In this document: positions 18,890-27,663 of the stretch, piece by piece
Position numbering within the stretch: position 1 is the first letter of the stretch
Layout of the letters: each line of letters opens with the position of its first letter
NCBI RefSeq assembly: GCF_018614035.1
Contig: NZ_JAGGPA010000005.1
Coordinates: 1-64,000 of the forward strand
Reading direction: 5' to 3'
From: Streptomyces sp. ISL-96
GTDB lineage: Bacteria > Actinomycetota > Actinomycetes > Streptomycetales > Streptomycetaceae
DNA: 64,000 bases
Program-made: the position numbers and the translations under genes
The notes under the pieces: generated by a model
Told to the model about the DNA's origin: nothing
Database searches by the model: none
What the model saw: only the letters and a program-made list of their open reading frames with translations

Positions 18890-19903
18890 TCAGCGGCGCT
18901 CGGGCTTGGCGCTGCGTGACATCAGCTCCTTCAGCGCAACGATCGGCGGCTTCCCGTGGTGAACGATGTCGACAACCGTGTCCGTGATGGGCATGTCGAC
19001 GCCGTGCCGGCGGGCCAGATCGGCCACCGACTCACAGGATTTGACGCCCTCGGCGGTCTGCTTGGTGACCGCGATGGTCCCTTCGAGCGTCATGCCGCGG
19101 CCGAGGTTGGTGCCGAAGGTGTGGTTGCGCGAGAGCGGCGACGAGCAGGTGGCGACCAGGTCGCCGAGGCCGGCGAGACCGGAGAAGGTGAGCGGGTCGG
19201 CGCCCATCGCCAGTCCCAGGCGGGTCGTTTCGGCGAGGCCGCGGGTGATGAGCGAGCCCTTGGCGTTGTCACCGAGGCCCATGCCGTCCGCGATGCCGAC
19301 GGCGAGGCCGATGACGTTCTTGACGGCGCCGCCGAGTTCGCAGCCGACGACGTCGGTGTTGGTGTACGGGCGGAAGTACGGGGTGTGGCAGACGGACTGG
19401 AGCCGGGTGGCTACCGACTCGTCGACGCAGGCGACGACCGCGGCGGCGGGCATCCGGGCCGCGATCTCCTTGGCGAGGTTGGGTCCGGTGACCACGGCGA
19501 CCCGCTCGGCGGGCGCCTTGGCGACCTCCTCGATGACCTCGCTCATGCGCTTGGCGGTGCCGAGTTCGACTCCCTTCATGAGGGAGACGAGGACGGTGTC
19601 GGCGCGCAGCAGCGGCGCCCACGCGGCGAGGTTGCCGCGCAGCGTCTGCGAGGGGATGGCGAGGACCGTGAAGTCGGCGCCCGCGGCGGCCTCGGCCGGG
19701 TCGGTGGTGGCGCGCAGCGAGGGGGGGAGTTCGACGTCCGGGAAATAGTCGGGGTTCGTACGGCCGTTGTTGATGGCGTCGGCGACTTCGGCGCGGCGGC
19801 CCCACAGGGTCACCTCGCAGCCCGCGTCGGCCAGCACCATGCCGAAGGCAGTGCCCCAGGAGCCTGTTCCGAATACGGCCGCCTTGACCGGCTGGCGTGT
19901 CAC
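18890..19903 (-). CDS. gpsA: Glycerol-3-phosphate dehydrogenase [NAD(P)+]
   Basis: Reduces dihydroxyacetone phosphate to sn-glycerol-3-phosphate for phospholipid synthesis. 337 aa from GTG (VTRQPVKAAVFGTGSWGTAF). NAD-binding GTGSWG; substrate loop VSLMKGVELGT; catalytic Lys in GCELGGAVKNVIGLAVG. Its GTG overlaps the plsC stop by 4 nt (GTGA), so translation is probably coupled. Its product feeds acyltransferases such as the PlsC homologue upstream. Confidence 0.97.
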   Translation of the reverse strand: MTRQPVKAAVFGTGSWGTAFGMVLADAGCEVTLWGRRAEVADAINNGRTNPDYFPDVELPPSLRATTDPAEAAAGADFTVLAIPSQTLRGNLAAWAPLLRADTVLVSLMKGVELGTAKRMSEVIEEVAKAPAERVAVVTGPNLAKEIAARMPAAAVVACVDESVATRLQSVCHTPYFRPYTNTDVVGCELGGAVKNVIGLAVGIADGMGLGDNAKGSLITRGLAETTRLGLAMGADPLTFSGLAGLGDLVATCSSPLSRNHTFGTNLGRGMTLEGTIAVTKQTAEGVKSCESVADLARRHGVDMPITDTVVDIVHHGKPPIVALKELMSRSAKPERR

Positions 19904-20670
19904 TTTGCGTTCTCTCCCTCGGCTTTGCGGTGCTGCTCCGCTGTGTGGCGCTGCTGCGCGCGCGCCCTGCGGTGGTCGTACAGCTCGACTGGCGCGGGCT
20001 CGCCGCGCAGCTCGGCGAGCTGCTCCGTGATGGCGCTCATGATCGCCTCGGTCGCCTCGCGCAGCACTTCGGGCGTCGGTTCCCTGTCGTAGAACCGGTC
20101 GAGGTCCACCGGCGGACCCGCCTGCACCGAGAGGGTCTTGCGCGGGAACAGCTGAAGCTTGTTCTCTTTGGCGTACGGCGGCATTGCCAAGTTGGCTCCC
20201 CACTGGGCGACCGGGATAACGGGGGCCTTCGTCATGAGGGCCACGCGCGCCGCTCCGGTCTTTCCCGCCATCGGCCACATGTCGGGGTCGCGGGTGAGCG
20301 TGCCTTCGGGGTAGAAGGCGACGCATTCGCCGCGCTCGATGGCGTCGACCGCCGCGCGGAAAGCGTCGAGTGCGTTGGTGGTCTCGCGGTAGACGGGAAT
20401 CTGGCCGGTACCGCGCAGCATCATCCCGACAAAGGGGGTTTTGAAGAGGGCCGCCTTGGCCAGCAGCCGGGGAACACGTCCCGTGTTGTACTGAAAGTGC
20501 CCGTAGGAGAGCGGGTCGAGGTACGAGTTGTGATTGACCGCGGTGATGAATCCGCCCTCGGCCGGAATGTTCTCCATTCCGCGCCAGTCCCGCTTGAACA
20601 GAACCACCAGCGGGGGTTTGGCGATGACCGCTGCCAGGCGGTACCAGAAGCCGATTCTGCGGCGGGACAC
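19900..20670 (-). CDS. plsC: 1-acyl-sn-glycerol-3-phosphate acyltransferase (PlsC family)
   Basis: 256 aa membrane-associated acyltransferase of phosphatidic acid synthesis. Motif I is NHNSYLDPLSY (NHx4D), motif III FYPEGTLTRD, motif IV VIPVAQWGA. An N-terminal hydrophobic segment (LAAVIAKPPLVVLF) suggests membrane contact. The tail is charged and Gln-rich (DHRRARAQQRH). The GTG start (VSRRRIGFWYRL) has AGAGGAAGG upstream. First gene of a plsC-gpsA-ddl run. Confidence 0.93.
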   Translation of the reverse strand: MSRRRIGFWYRLAAVIAKPPLVVLFKRDWRGMENIPAEGGFITAVNHNSYLDPLSYGHFQYNTGRVPRLLAKAALFKTPFVGMMLRGTGQIPVYRETTNALDAFRAAVDAIERGECVAFYPEGTLTRDPDMWPMAGKTGAARVALMTKAPVIPVAQWGANLAMPPYAKENKLQLFPRKTLSVQAGPPVDLDRFYDREPTPEVLREATEAIMSAITEQLAELRGEPAPVELYDHRRARAQQRHTAEQHRKAEGENAK

Positions 20671-20853
20671 TCGGACACCTTCCTCTAGGACCTGGCTGCT
20701 TGTGCTTATGCGCCTGGTCAGCCGCACAAGTCTCGCCCCAGGTCCCCTGTCTGTCGAGAACACCGTACGCCCCGGGGCAGGGCCCGGATCCCCTGCCGGC
20801 CGTACGAACAGGCCACAATAGGGCCCGACGCGCACTGGACGGAGGGCTCGCCA

Positions 20854-21717
20854 CTGAACACGCTCCGGACCGCTCCCTGGTCCCTGGTCGTCCCCCTGAA
20901 GCCCCTGTTGCTGGCCAAGAGCAGGCTTGCCCCCGCGGCGGGCGACGCGTTGCGCCGGAGGCTCGCTCTCGCCTTCGCCGAGGACACCGTGGCGGCTGTG
21001 CTGGCGTGCCCCGCCGTACGGGATGTGGTGGTCGTCACGGACGACGGTCCCGCGGGCGCCGCGCTGGCCGCGCTGGGGGCGCGTATCGCCCCGGACACGC
21101 CGGCCGCCGGTCTCAATGCCGCTTTGGCGCACGGGGCGCGCACGGTGCGGGCGCTGCGGCCGGGGGCGGCCGTCGCGGCGCTGAATGCGGATCTTCCCGC
21201 ACTGCGGCCGGTGGAATTGCAGCAGGTGCTCGATTACGCCGCCGCATTTCCCCGCGCATTTCTGGCGGATGCCGCCGGAATCGGCACGACGCTTCTTTCC
21301 GCGGCGCCGGGGGTGGAATTGGCGCCGTTCTTCGGCGGCCCTTCGCGCGCCCGGCATTCGGCCGCGGGGGCCCGGGAAATACCGCTCGACGGAGTCGATT
21401 CCGTACGCCAGGACGTGGACACGGGCGACGATCTGCGGGCGGCGGTGGCGCTCGGCGTGGGCCCGCGCACGGCCCGGCTGAGCGCGGCGGTCACCGCCGG
21501 ATACGCTGCTGTTATGCAGGCGACCGCGTACACGTACGACTCCGAGACCCGCAGCGGCAGTGTGCTGCTCGACGACGGCACCCCGGTGGACTTCGACGCC
21601 CGGGCCTTCGACGCGGGCGGCCTGCGGCTGCTGCGTCCCGGGCAGCGGGTGCGTATCGAGGGGGACGGTGAGGGCGCGGACCTGCGCATCACTCTGGTGA
21701 CGCTGCAGACCTTCTGA
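20854..21717 (+). CDS. cofC: 2-phospho-L-lactate guanylyltransferase fused to a small cold-shock-like module
   Basis: The first 200-odd residues are CofC/FbiD, which activates phospholactate or phosphoenolpyruvate with GTP for coenzyme F420. Seen: WSLVVPLKPLLLAKSRLAP at the N-terminus, VVVVTDDGPAGAALAALG, ALNADLPALRPVEL, and the closing QDVDTGDDLRAAVALGVGPR. The frame then runs on without a stop into a 68-residue module (MQATAYTYDSETRSGSVLL ... RITLVTLQTF) resembling stand-alone cold-shock-like proteins. The best start by ribosome-binding-site position is a CTG at 20854 behind GGAGGG; a TTG at 20908 would cut into conserved residues. A leaderless promoter-like signal precedes the internal ATG at 21514, so the last part may also, or only, be made separately. 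Confidence 0.8.
   Translation: MNTLRTAPWSLVVPLKPLLLAKSRLAPAAGDALRRRLALAFAEDTVAAVLACPAVRDVVVVTDDGPAGAALAALGARIAPDTPAAGLNAALAHGARTVRALRPGAAVAALNADLPALRPVELQQVLDYAAAFPRAFLADAAGIGTTLLSAAPGVELAPFFGGPSRARHSAAGAREIPLDGVDSVRQDVDTGDDLRAAVALGVGPRTARLSAAVTAGYAAVMQATAYTYDSETRSGSVLLDDGTPVDFDARAFDAGGLRLLRPGQRVRIEGDGEGADLRITLVTLQTF
21478..21516 (+). promoter_or_regulatory. Possible leaderless promoter inside the cofC frame
   Basis: CTGAGC (21478-21483), 18 bp, TACGCT (21502-21507), then 6 nt to the ATG at 21514. This is the spacing of actinobacterial leaderless transcripts; no Shine-Dalgarno precedes this ATG. Confidence 0.4.
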
Positions 21718-21762
21718 GGGGCGCCCCCTGCCGGGGCCCGCTGCCGGACCGGAACACACCGC

Positions 21763-21792
21763 GGGCCGGGCTCCCCGGAGGGAGCCCGGCCC
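21763..21792. terminator. Bidirectional terminator between cofC and hupS
   Basis: A perfect 12-bp GC-rich stem (21763-21774 with 21781-21792), extendable by one pair to a CGGA tetraloop, lies between two convergent genes. Confidence 0.8.
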
Positions 21793-21816
21793 GGCGCGTG
21801 AGTCCTTGCTGCCCTG

Positions 21817-22491
21817 CTACTTCCCGGCAGCGGTCTTCTTGGCGGTGGTCTTGCGCGCCGTTGTCTTCTTGGCGGGCGCCTTCTTCGCGGTGGCCTTCTT
21901 GGCCGGTGCGGTCTTCTTGGCGGTGGCCTTCGCAGGCGTGGCCTTCTTGGCCGCGGCCTGCTTGGCCGGGGCCGCCTTCTTCCCGGCGGCGGCCTTCTTC
22001 GCGGCGCCCGTGGCCTTCTTGGCCGGGGCCGTCTTCTTCGCGGCGGCGGTGGTCTTCTTGGCCGGGGCCGCCTTCTTCGCCGGGGTCGTCTTCTTGGCGG
22101 CGGCCCGCTTGGTGGCGGCCTTCTTGGCCGCGGACTTGGCAATGGTGGGGGGCGGGCCGGAAAGACTGCCCTTGGGCGCCTTCTTGACGGCGACCTCGCC
22201 ACCCTTGGGGAGCTTCTTCGAGCCGCTGACCAGGTCCTTGAAGCCCTGACCTGCACGGAAGCGCGGAACCGAGGTCTTCTTGACCCGTACCCGCTCGCCC
22301 GTCTGCGGGTTGCGGGCGTAACGGGCCGGACGCTCAACCTTCTCGAACGATCCGAAGCCGGTGACCGACACGCGGTCGCCGGCGACCGTTGCACGGACGA
22401 TCGCGTCGAGTACCGCGTCGACCGCGTCCGCGGCCTGCTGACGGCCGCCGACCTTGTCTGCAATCGCTTCTACGAGCTGCGCCTTGTTCAC
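21817..22491 (-). CDS. hupS: HU-family nucleoid protein with Lys/Ala-rich tail (HupS type)
   Basis: 224 aa. Residues 1-95 are a complete HU fold (MNKAQLVEAIADKVGG ... GFGSFEKVERPARYARNPQTG ... VPRFRAGQGFKDLV). From about residue 105 to the end there is a histone H1-like tail of repeated PAKKA/AAKKT units. In S. coelicolor the two-domain HU (HupS) compacts spore nucleoids. The upstream region (22500-22580) is unusually AT-rich, with TATATAT near 22554-22560 on the minus strand as a possible -10. Monocistronic, with a terminator at 21763-21792. Confidence 0.95.
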   Translation of the reverse strand: MNKAQLVEAIADKVGGRQQAADAVDAVLDAIVRATVAGDRVSVTGFGSFEKVERPARYARNPQTGERVRVKKTSVPRFRAGQGFKDLVSGSKKLPKGGEVAVKKAPKGSLSGPPPTIAKSAAKKAATKRAAAKKTTPAKKAAPAKKTTAAAKKTAPAKKATGAAKKAAAGKKAAPAKQAAAKKATPAKATAKKTAPAKKATAKKAPAKKTTARKTTAKKTAAGK

Positions 22492-22634
22492 GTCTTCCCC
22501 TTCGGAGACATTGCCAGAACGAATGTGTTCAAGCTTTTTCGCACGTTAGGCAGATATATACCGCAAATCAAACACGAAACGGGCTAATCACCCTAGTGCC
22601 GCAACGAAGTAGACCTTGAGGACTTCCAGAGGTC

Positions 22635-22862
22635 TCAGTCACCTTCAGGGAATCGACCCTCATCGAGGTCCTTCATCAACCTGTCCAGGCGCCTTGCCGC
22701 ATCGGCGAGATCGTGTTTCGCCGCGGCCGTTATGACCAGCAGCTTCCGGGTCAGCGCCATCCGTACGCCCTCCGGGACTTGCAGTGTGCGCACTCTTGTG
22801 TGTGCTTCTTTCAACCGGTCCGCGACTGCCGCATAGAGCTTGAGTTGGCTGTCGCGTTCCAT
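22635..22862 (-). CDS. Conserved small alpha-helical protein
   Basis: 75 aa starting MERDSQLKLYAAVADRLKE. Predicted almost wholly helical and charged (HTRVRTLQVPEGVRMALTRK, AARRLDRLMKDLDEGRFPEGD), with no signal peptide, membrane segment or Cys. High GC3 and the position between hupS and leuD, as I recall from other Streptomyces, support a real gene. Function unknown. An upstream ATG would add 16 residues, but the Met at 22862 fits the codon bias better. Confidence 0.7.
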   Translation of the reverse strand: MERDSQLKLYAAVADRLKEAHTRVRTLQVPEGVRMALTRKLLVITAAAKHDLADAARRLDRLMKDLDEGRFPEGD

Positions 22863-23003
22863 GCACCGATTGTGCCATCTGGGGCGAGTTGTCGCCTCCG
22901 GCGGGGGCAACTAATGGAATCCGGGTGTCCGAAAGCCCTCCTAGATCCTTGCCATTTCGCCCCCATGTCCCTCGCTTACCACGGGAGTTGGGGCGCAAAC
23001 ATG

Positions 23004-23039
23004 CCGTTGCCCCCCACCGCGAACGGCAGGGGGCAACGG
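23004..23039 (-). terminator. Terminator downstream of leuCD
   Basis: An 11-bp perfect stem (23004-23014 with 23029-23039) begins 16 nt after the leuD stop. Confidence 0.75.
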
Positions 23040-23054
23040 AGTGATGCGAGGGCG

Positions 23055-23648
23055 TCAGACCTGCGTCGTACTGGGCTTGAACGACGGCCGGCCGGCCTCG
23101 TAAGCAGCGATGGACGGCTCGTTCTGGAGGGTGATGCTGATGTCGTCCAGACCATTCAGCAGTCGCCAGCGGGCGTTCTCGTCAAGTTCAAAATCAGCCG
23201 TAATGCCTTCGGCACGGACTTGACGGTCCTCCAGGTCCACGGTGATCTCGGCGGTGGGGTCCGCGTCGACCAGGTCCCAGAGCGCGTCCACGACCTTCTG
23301 GTCGAGCACGACGGTCAGCAGGCCGTTCTTGAGCGAGTTGCCGCGGAAGATGTCGGCGAACCGCGACGAGATGACGGCCTTGAAGCCGTAATTCTGCAGC
23401 GCCCACACGGCGTGCTCACGCGAGGAGCCGGTACCGAAGTCCGGACCCGCCACCAGAACCGTGGCACCTTCCCGCTCGGGGCGGTCGAGCACGAACTGCG
23501 GGTCCTTGCGCCAGGCCTCGAACAGCCCGTCCTCGAAACCGTCGCGGGTGACCTTCTTCAGCCAGTGCGCGGGGATGATCTGGTCGGTGTCGACGTTGCT
23601 GCGGCGCAGCGGAACGGCCCGGCCGGTGTGTGCGGTGAAAGCTTCCAT
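23055..23648 (-). CDS. leuD: 3-isopropylmalate dehydratase small subunit
   Basis: Partner of LeuC in isomerising 2-isopropylmalate in leucine synthesis (LeuD can also serve citraconate/methylmalate conversion for isoleucine). 197 aa from [18 protein letters not shown]; a second ATG two codons upstream is possible. Conserved: [47 protein letters not shown]. It starts a few nt after the leuC stop. Confidence 0.97.
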   Translation of the reverse strand: MEAFTAHTGRAVPLRRSNVDTDQIIPAHWLKKVTRDGFEDGLFEAWRKDPQFVLDRPEREGATVLVAGPDFGTGSSREHAVWALQNYGFKAVISSRFADIFRGNSLKNGLLTVVLDQKVVDALWDLVDADPTAEITVDLEDRQVRAEGITADFELDENARWRLLNGLDDISITLQNEPSIAAYEAGRPSFKPSTTQV

Positions 23649-23659
23649 GGCCATGATGC

Positions 23660-25084
23660 TCAGGCCTCCACGAGCGTCGGAACGTCGGACAGGTCGGCGG
23701 GAGCGGCCAGGTGGCCCAGCACCGCCGTCGCGGCGGCAACCTGCGGCGACACCAGGTGGGTACGGCCGCCCTTGCCCTGCCTGCCCTCGAAGTTGCGGTT
23801 GGAGGTGGACGCGGAGCGCTCACCGGGCGCCAGCTGGTCCGGGTTCATGCCCAGACACATCGAGCAGCCCGCGTGCCGCCATTCGGCCCCGGCGGCGGTG
23901 AACACCTTGTCCAGGCCCTCTTCGATCGCCTGCAGCGCGACCCGCACCGAGCCTGGAACGATCAGCATCCGTACGCCCTCGGCGACTTTACGGCCGTCCA
24001 TGAGCGCGGCGGCGGCCCGCAGGTCCTCGATGCGGCCGTTGGTGCACGAACCTACGAAGACGGTGTCGACCTTGATGTCGCGCAGCGGCTGCCCGGCGGT
24101 CAACCCCATGTACTCCAGGGCCTTTTCGGCGGCGAAGCGCTCCGAAGCGTCCTCGTACGAAGCAGGGTCGGGGACGTTCGCCGACAGCGGCGAGCCCTGG
24201 CCCGGGTTGGTGCCCCAGGTGACGAACGGCGCCAGTTCGGCGGCGTCGATGACGACCTCGGCGTCGAAAACGGCGTCGTCGTCGGTGCGCAGCGTCTGCC
24301 AGTAGGCGACGGCGGCGTCCCAGTCCTCGCCCTTCGGCGCGTGGGCACGGCCCTGGAGGTAGTCGAAGGTGGTCTTGTCGGGGGCGATCATGCCCGCGCG
24401 CGCACCGGCCTCGATCGACATGTTGCAGATGGTCATCCGGGCCTCCATCGAGAGCTTCTCGATGGCGGAACCGCGGTATTCCAGTACGTAACCCTGACCG
24501 CCGCCGGTGCCGATCTTCGCGATGATCGCCAGGATCAGGTCCTTGGCGGTTACGTCGGCGGGCAGTTCGCCCTCGACGGTGATCGCCATGGTCTTCGGGG
24601 GCGCCATCGGCAGGGTCTGCGTGGCCAGGACGTGCTCGACCTGCGAGGTACCGATGCCGAAGGCCAGCGCGCCGAAGGCGCCGTGCGTGGAGGTGTGGCT
24701 GTCGCCGCACACCACGGTGGTGCCGGGCTGGGTCAGGCCCAGCTGCGGTCCCACGACGTGGACGACGCCCTGCTCGACGTCGCCGAGCGGGTGCAGCCGC
24801 ACACCGAAGTCGGCGCAGTTCTTGCGCAGCGTCTCCAGCTGGATCCGGGAGACCGGGTCCGCGATCGGCTTGTCGATGTCGATGGTCGGGGTGTTGTGAT
24901 CCTCGGTGGCGATGGTGAGGTCGAGCCGCCGTACCTGCCGGCCGCTCTTGCGGAGGCCGTCGAAGGCCTGCGGGCTGGTCACCTCGTGCAGCAGGTGCAG
25001 ATCGATGAAGAGGAGATCCGGCTCGCCCTCGGCGCGCCTGACGACATGGTCGTCCCAGACCTTCTCCGCAAGTGTCCTACCCAT
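23660..25084 (-). CDS. leuC: 3-isopropylmalate dehydratase large subunit
   Basis: [4Fe-4S] hydro-lyase subunit of isopropylmalate isomerase, aconitase family. 474 aa. Cluster cysteines are visible in [14 protein letters not shown] and [32 protein letters not shown] and [15 protein letters not shown] are typical. It is divergent from ndgR, whose product activates leuCD in S. coelicolor, and the shared intergenic region holds two inverted repeats. Confidence 0.98.
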   Translation of the reverse strand: MGRTLAEKVWDDHVVRRAEGEPDLLFIDLHLLHEVTSPQAFDGLRKSGRQVRRLDLTIATEDHNTPTIDIDKPIADPVSRIQLETLRKNCADFGVRLHPLGDVEQGVVHVVGPQLGLTQPGTTVVCGDSHTSTHGAFGALAFGIGTSQVEHVLATQTLPMAPPKTMAITVEGELPADVTAKDLILAIIAKIGTGGGQGYVLEYRGSAIEKLSMEARMTICNMSIEAGARAGMIAPDKTTFDYLQGRAHAPKGEDWDAAVAYWQTLRTDDDAVFDAEVVIDAAELAPFVTWGTNPGQGSPLSANVPDPASYEDASERFAAEKALEYMGLTAGQPLRDIKVDTVFVGSCTNGRIEDLRAAAALMDGRKVAEGVRMLIVPGSVRVALQAIEEGLDKVFTAAGAEWRHAGCSMCLGMNPDQLAPGERSASTSNRNFEGRQGKGGRTHLVSPQVAAATAVLGHLAAPADLSDVPTLVEA

Positions 25085-25200
25085 CGCTTTCCCTTCGACC
25101 GGCGTCTTCGCCGGCCCATCTAGAGATCGGATCGCCCCCGCCCCGGACCCCCGTACGGGGCGGTGGCTGCTGAGCCGTTGTGCGGCCTCCCCTACAGATT

Positions 25201-25244
25201 CGCAAGTTCCCGGAAAAATTGAACTTGCGTTTCACAGAGTGAGA
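25201..25244. promoter_or_regulatory. Putative NdgR operators between ndgR and leuCD
   Basis: A perfect 9-bp inverted repeat (CGCAAGTTC at 25201-25209 and GAACTTGCG at 25221-25229, spacer 11) is followed by TTTCACAGAGTGAGA (25230-25244), an imperfect IclR-type palindrome. Both lie between the divergent starts at 25084 and 25260. Assignment to NdgR is inferred from position. Confidence 0.55.
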
Positions 25245-25259
25245 CACGAGTATCGACGC

Positions 25260-25979
25260 ATGGACAACTCTAGCGGCGTCGGCGTTCTCGACAAGGCAGC
25301 TCTGGTACTGAGCGCACTGGAGTCCGGTCCGGCCACCCTCGCCGGGCTGGTCGCGGCGACAGGGCTTGCACGACCCACGGCACACCGTCTTGCCGTGGCA
25401 CTGGAACACCACCGGATGGTGGCGAGGGACATGCAGGGCCGGTTCATCCTGGGCCCGCGACTGTCGGAACTTTCCGCCGCGGCGGGTGAGGACCGGCTGC
25501 TGGCCACGGCCGGCCCCGTACTCACGCATCTGCGTGACGTCACCGGCGAGAGCGCGCAGCTCTACCGCCGGCAGGGCGACATGCGCATCTGCGTCGCGGC
25601 GGCCGAGCGGCTGTCCGGACTGCGGGACACCGTCCCGGTGGGCTCGACGCTCACCATGAAGGCGGGCTCGTCCGCGCAGATCCTGATGGCCTGGGAGGAG
25701 CCGGAGCGTCTGCACCGCGGGCTTCAGGGCGCGCGCTTCACGGCGACGGCGCTTTCGGGTGTACGGCGGCGGGGCTGGGCCCAGTCGATCGGCGAGCGCG
25801 AGCCGGGTGTGGCGTCGGTTTCCGCACCCGTGCGCGGGCCGTCGAACCGTGTCGTCGCGGCCGTCTCGGTATCCGGACCGATCGAGCGGCTGACGCGCCA
25901 CCCCGGGCGTATGCACGCCCAGGCGGTCATCGACTCGGCGGCCCGCCTGTCGGAGGCGCTGCGCCGCTCCGGCGGCTGA
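25260..25979 (+). CDS. ndgR: IclR-family regulator NdgR
   Basis: 239 aa. N-terminal winged HTH (LAGLVAATGLARPTAHRLAVAL) and C-terminal IclR effector domain (RICVAAAERLSGLRDTVPVG ... SVSAPVRGPSNRVVAAVSVSG). NdgR is a known Streptomyces regulator of leucine synthesis, nitrogen and sulfur amino-acid metabolism and antibiotic production; the sequence is close to what I recall for SCO5552. ATG at 25260 (MDNSSGVGVLDKAALVLS). Likely autoregulated through the operator region it shares with leuC. Confidence 0.95.
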   Translation: MDNSSGVGVLDKAALVLSALESGPATLAGLVAATGLARPTAHRLAVALEHHRMVARDMQGRFILGPRLSELSAAAGEDRLLATAGPVLTHLRDVTGESAQLYRRQGDMRICVAAAERLSGLRDTVPVGSTLTMKAGSSAQILMAWEEPERLHRGLQGARFTATALSGVRRRGWAQSIGEREPGVASVSAPVRGPSNRVVAAVSVSGPIERLTRHPGRMHAQAVIDSAARLSEALRRSGG

Positions 25980-26029
25980 GCGAGCGGCTGCGCGGGGGCG
26001 GGGTGCGGTGCGGGTGCCTGCGGCGCTTT

Positions 26030-26155
26030 CCCCGACCCGCCCCTTCCCGAACCGGGGCTCCGCCCCGGACCCCGCTCCTCAAACGCCGGAGGGGCTGGAC
26101 AGTGCGGCCGAACCCAGCCCGTCCGGCGTTTGAGGACACGCCCGCAGGGCCGGCT
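26030..26155. repeat. Dispersed intergenic repeat (paired inverted arms)
   Basis: Left arm CCCGCCCCTTCCCGAAC...CTCCTCAAACGCCGGA and right arm CCAGCCCGTCCGGCGTTTGAGG are inverted relative to each other. The element lies between the convergent ndgR and MEDS genes. Confidence 0.8.
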
Positions 26156-27126
26156 CAGAGGCGCTCCGCGTTGCCCTTCCCCCCGTACCGCAAGCGCAGC
26201 CGCATGCGGCCCTCCACCGTCCTGATCTCCACCGATTCGCACAGGCTCCGCATCAGCCACAGCCCGTCGAACGGATCGGCCTGCTCGCCGGGCGGTGCGA
26301 AACCCGCCCAGGGCGCCGGAGCCGAGGTGGCCGGGCGGGTGGCGAGCAGGTCCCAGGTGACGATGCCGGGCTCTTCCCAGGCGCACACCTCCGCCCCCGC
26401 CGCGCCTCGGTCGAGCAGGAAGGCCAGAGCCTCGTTGGCGACGATCTCGGCCATCGCGAGACGCGCCCCGGAAAGGCCCGCCGCAGCCGCGCTGCCGCGC
26501 ACGAAGGCGCGTACGGCAGCAGGTGTGGCCGGCCCGGCCAACCGGTCCGCGCCCAGCGGCGGCGGAGGCAGCGGGGCGTCGGCCACCGCGGCGTACGCGT
26601 TCGGATCGACGTACGCCGCACAAGGCAGGATCTTCGCCCCGACCACATGAGCGGGGTGCGTGGCGCGGGCGGCCTCCGCGACGTCCTCGGGGGCGGTCCT
26701 GGTGTCGTACGGGCAGATCATCCAGAGGTCGGCGTCCGCGAGCAGCACGTTCAGCCCGGACTCCATGCGCTTCCACTCCGCGATCTGGCGGGCGGATTTT
26801 CCGGCCCACAGCGGCTCGGCGATGATCCGCGTCCGCCGCCCCGGCACCTCGCGGCGTTTCACGTACCGCAGGAAGGACGAGACGCGCTCCACCGGTCTGC
26901 GGCCGAAGTAGGCCGTCTCCGCCGTGTCGAGGCCGTGGGCCCGCGCGCCGAGGGCGTCACGGAGCAATTCGATGTTGGCGGGCGTGGTCGCGGCGAGCAC
27001 CGGCTCCCCCGCGTCCAACCCCTCCTCGGCGAAGGGCAGAGCCATCGCGAGGAATGCCTCGTCGCCGTCGTACAGGGAGGCGTGATGTACGAAGCCCCCA
27101 CCGTTCGGGCCGCTGTCAGTTGACAT
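26155..27126 (-). CDS. MEDS-domain anti-sigma regulatory ATPase
   Basis: 323 aa. Residues about 14-180 form a MEDS/DcmR-like sensory domain (FVHHASLYDGDEAFLAMALPF ... CPYDTRTAPEDVAEAARATH). The C-terminal half is an RsbW-like HATPase_c fold (ARLAMAEIVANEALAFLLDRG ... DPFDGLWLMRSLCESVEIRT). It probably binds a sigma factor or anti-sigma antagonist and responds to a small ligand. Its ATG overlaps the end of the STAS gene by 11 nt, so the two are translationally coupled partner-switch components. The sigma target is unknown. Confidence 0.85.
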   Translation of the reverse strand: MSTDSGPNGGGFVHHASLYDGDEAFLAMALPFAEEGLDAGEPVLAATTPANIELLRDALGARAHGLDTAETAYFGRRPVERVSSFLRYVKRREVPGRRTRIIAEPLWAGKSARQIAEWKRMESGLNVLLADADLWMICPYDTRTAPEDVAEAARATHPAHVVGAKILPCAAYVDPNAYAAVADAPLPPPPLGADRLAGPATPAAVRAFVRGSAAAAGLSGARLAMAEIVANEALAFLLDRGAAGAEVCAWEEPGIVTWDLLATRPATSAPAPWAGFAPPGEQADPFDGLWLMRSLCESVEIRTVEGRMRLRLRYGGKGNAERL

Positions 27127-27454
27127 GGTTGGCTCCCAGCCGCAGGCCGGGGGTCTCGTCCCAGCCGACCAGTGAGATCACTTCACGCAGATGCGGAGCG
27201 AGACCCACCAGCTCCACCTGGCTTCCCGCAGGGCGCGCTCGGGCGAAAGCCACCAGCAGCCGCAGCCCGCCGAGGTCCAGGAACTCCAGCCCGGACAGGT
27301 CGAGTTGGACGTCTCCGGCTGTCCGCTCGACCGCCTCCAGGGCGGTACGGAGGTGCTGGTGCCCGTGTGCGTCCACGACGCCTTCGACACGGAGTCCGTC
27401 CGGCCGGCAGGTGCGGACGACGCGTAACTCCGCGGCGTGTACGAGGGGTTCCAA
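27116..27454 (-). CDS. STAS-domain anti-sigma factor antagonist
   Basis: 112 aa, single STAS domain (VEGVVDAHGHQHLRTALEAV ... VQLDLSGLEFLDLGGLRLLVAF). The usual phosphorylatable Ser of SpoIIAA/RsbV (D-[FL]-S-x-[VL]) is replaced: the motif here reads LEFLDLGGLRL, with Asp where Ser is expected. It may therefore not be regulated by Ser phosphorylation, or may mimic the phosphorylated state. First gene of the STAS-MEDS pair. Confidence 0.88.
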   Translation of the reverse strand: MEPLVHAAELRVVRTCRPDGLRVEGVVDAHGHQHLRTALEAVERTAGDVQLDLSGLEFLDLGGLRLLVAFARARPAGSQVELVGLAPHLREVISLVGWDETPGLRLGANHVN

Positions 27455-27523
27455 CTTCGGCGCTCCTCAGGCGGACGGATGCGAAGGCTTCGATACGCGG
27501 CCCAGCGTAGTGCTTTGGCCACG

Positions 27524-27560
27524 CAAGAAGGCCCCCCGCGCAGTGCGGAAGGCCTTCTTC
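27524..27560 (-). terminator. Terminator of the tRNA cluster
   Basis: A 9-bp AAGAAGGCC/GGCCTTCTT stem (27525-27533 with 27551-27559) with a partly paired GC loop lies 7 nt beyond the 3' end of the last tRNA-Glu. Confidence 0.75.
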
Positions 27561-27567
27561 TCGTACG

Positions 27568-27640
27568 TACCCCCGACCGGATTCGAACCGGCGCTACCGC
27601 CTTGAGAGGGCGGCGTGCTAGGCCGCTACACAACGGGGGC
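27568..27640 (-). tRNA. tRNA-Glu (CUC), copy 1
   Basis: 73 nt cloverleaf. Acceptor GCCCCCG/CGGGGGT, anticodon stem CCGCC/GGCGG around loop CTCTCAA (anticodon CTC), T-arm GGTTCGAATCC. CCA is not encoded. Last gene of the five-tRNA unit. Confidence 0.96.
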
Positions 27641-27663
27641 CTTGCAGATATGAACTCTGCGAG

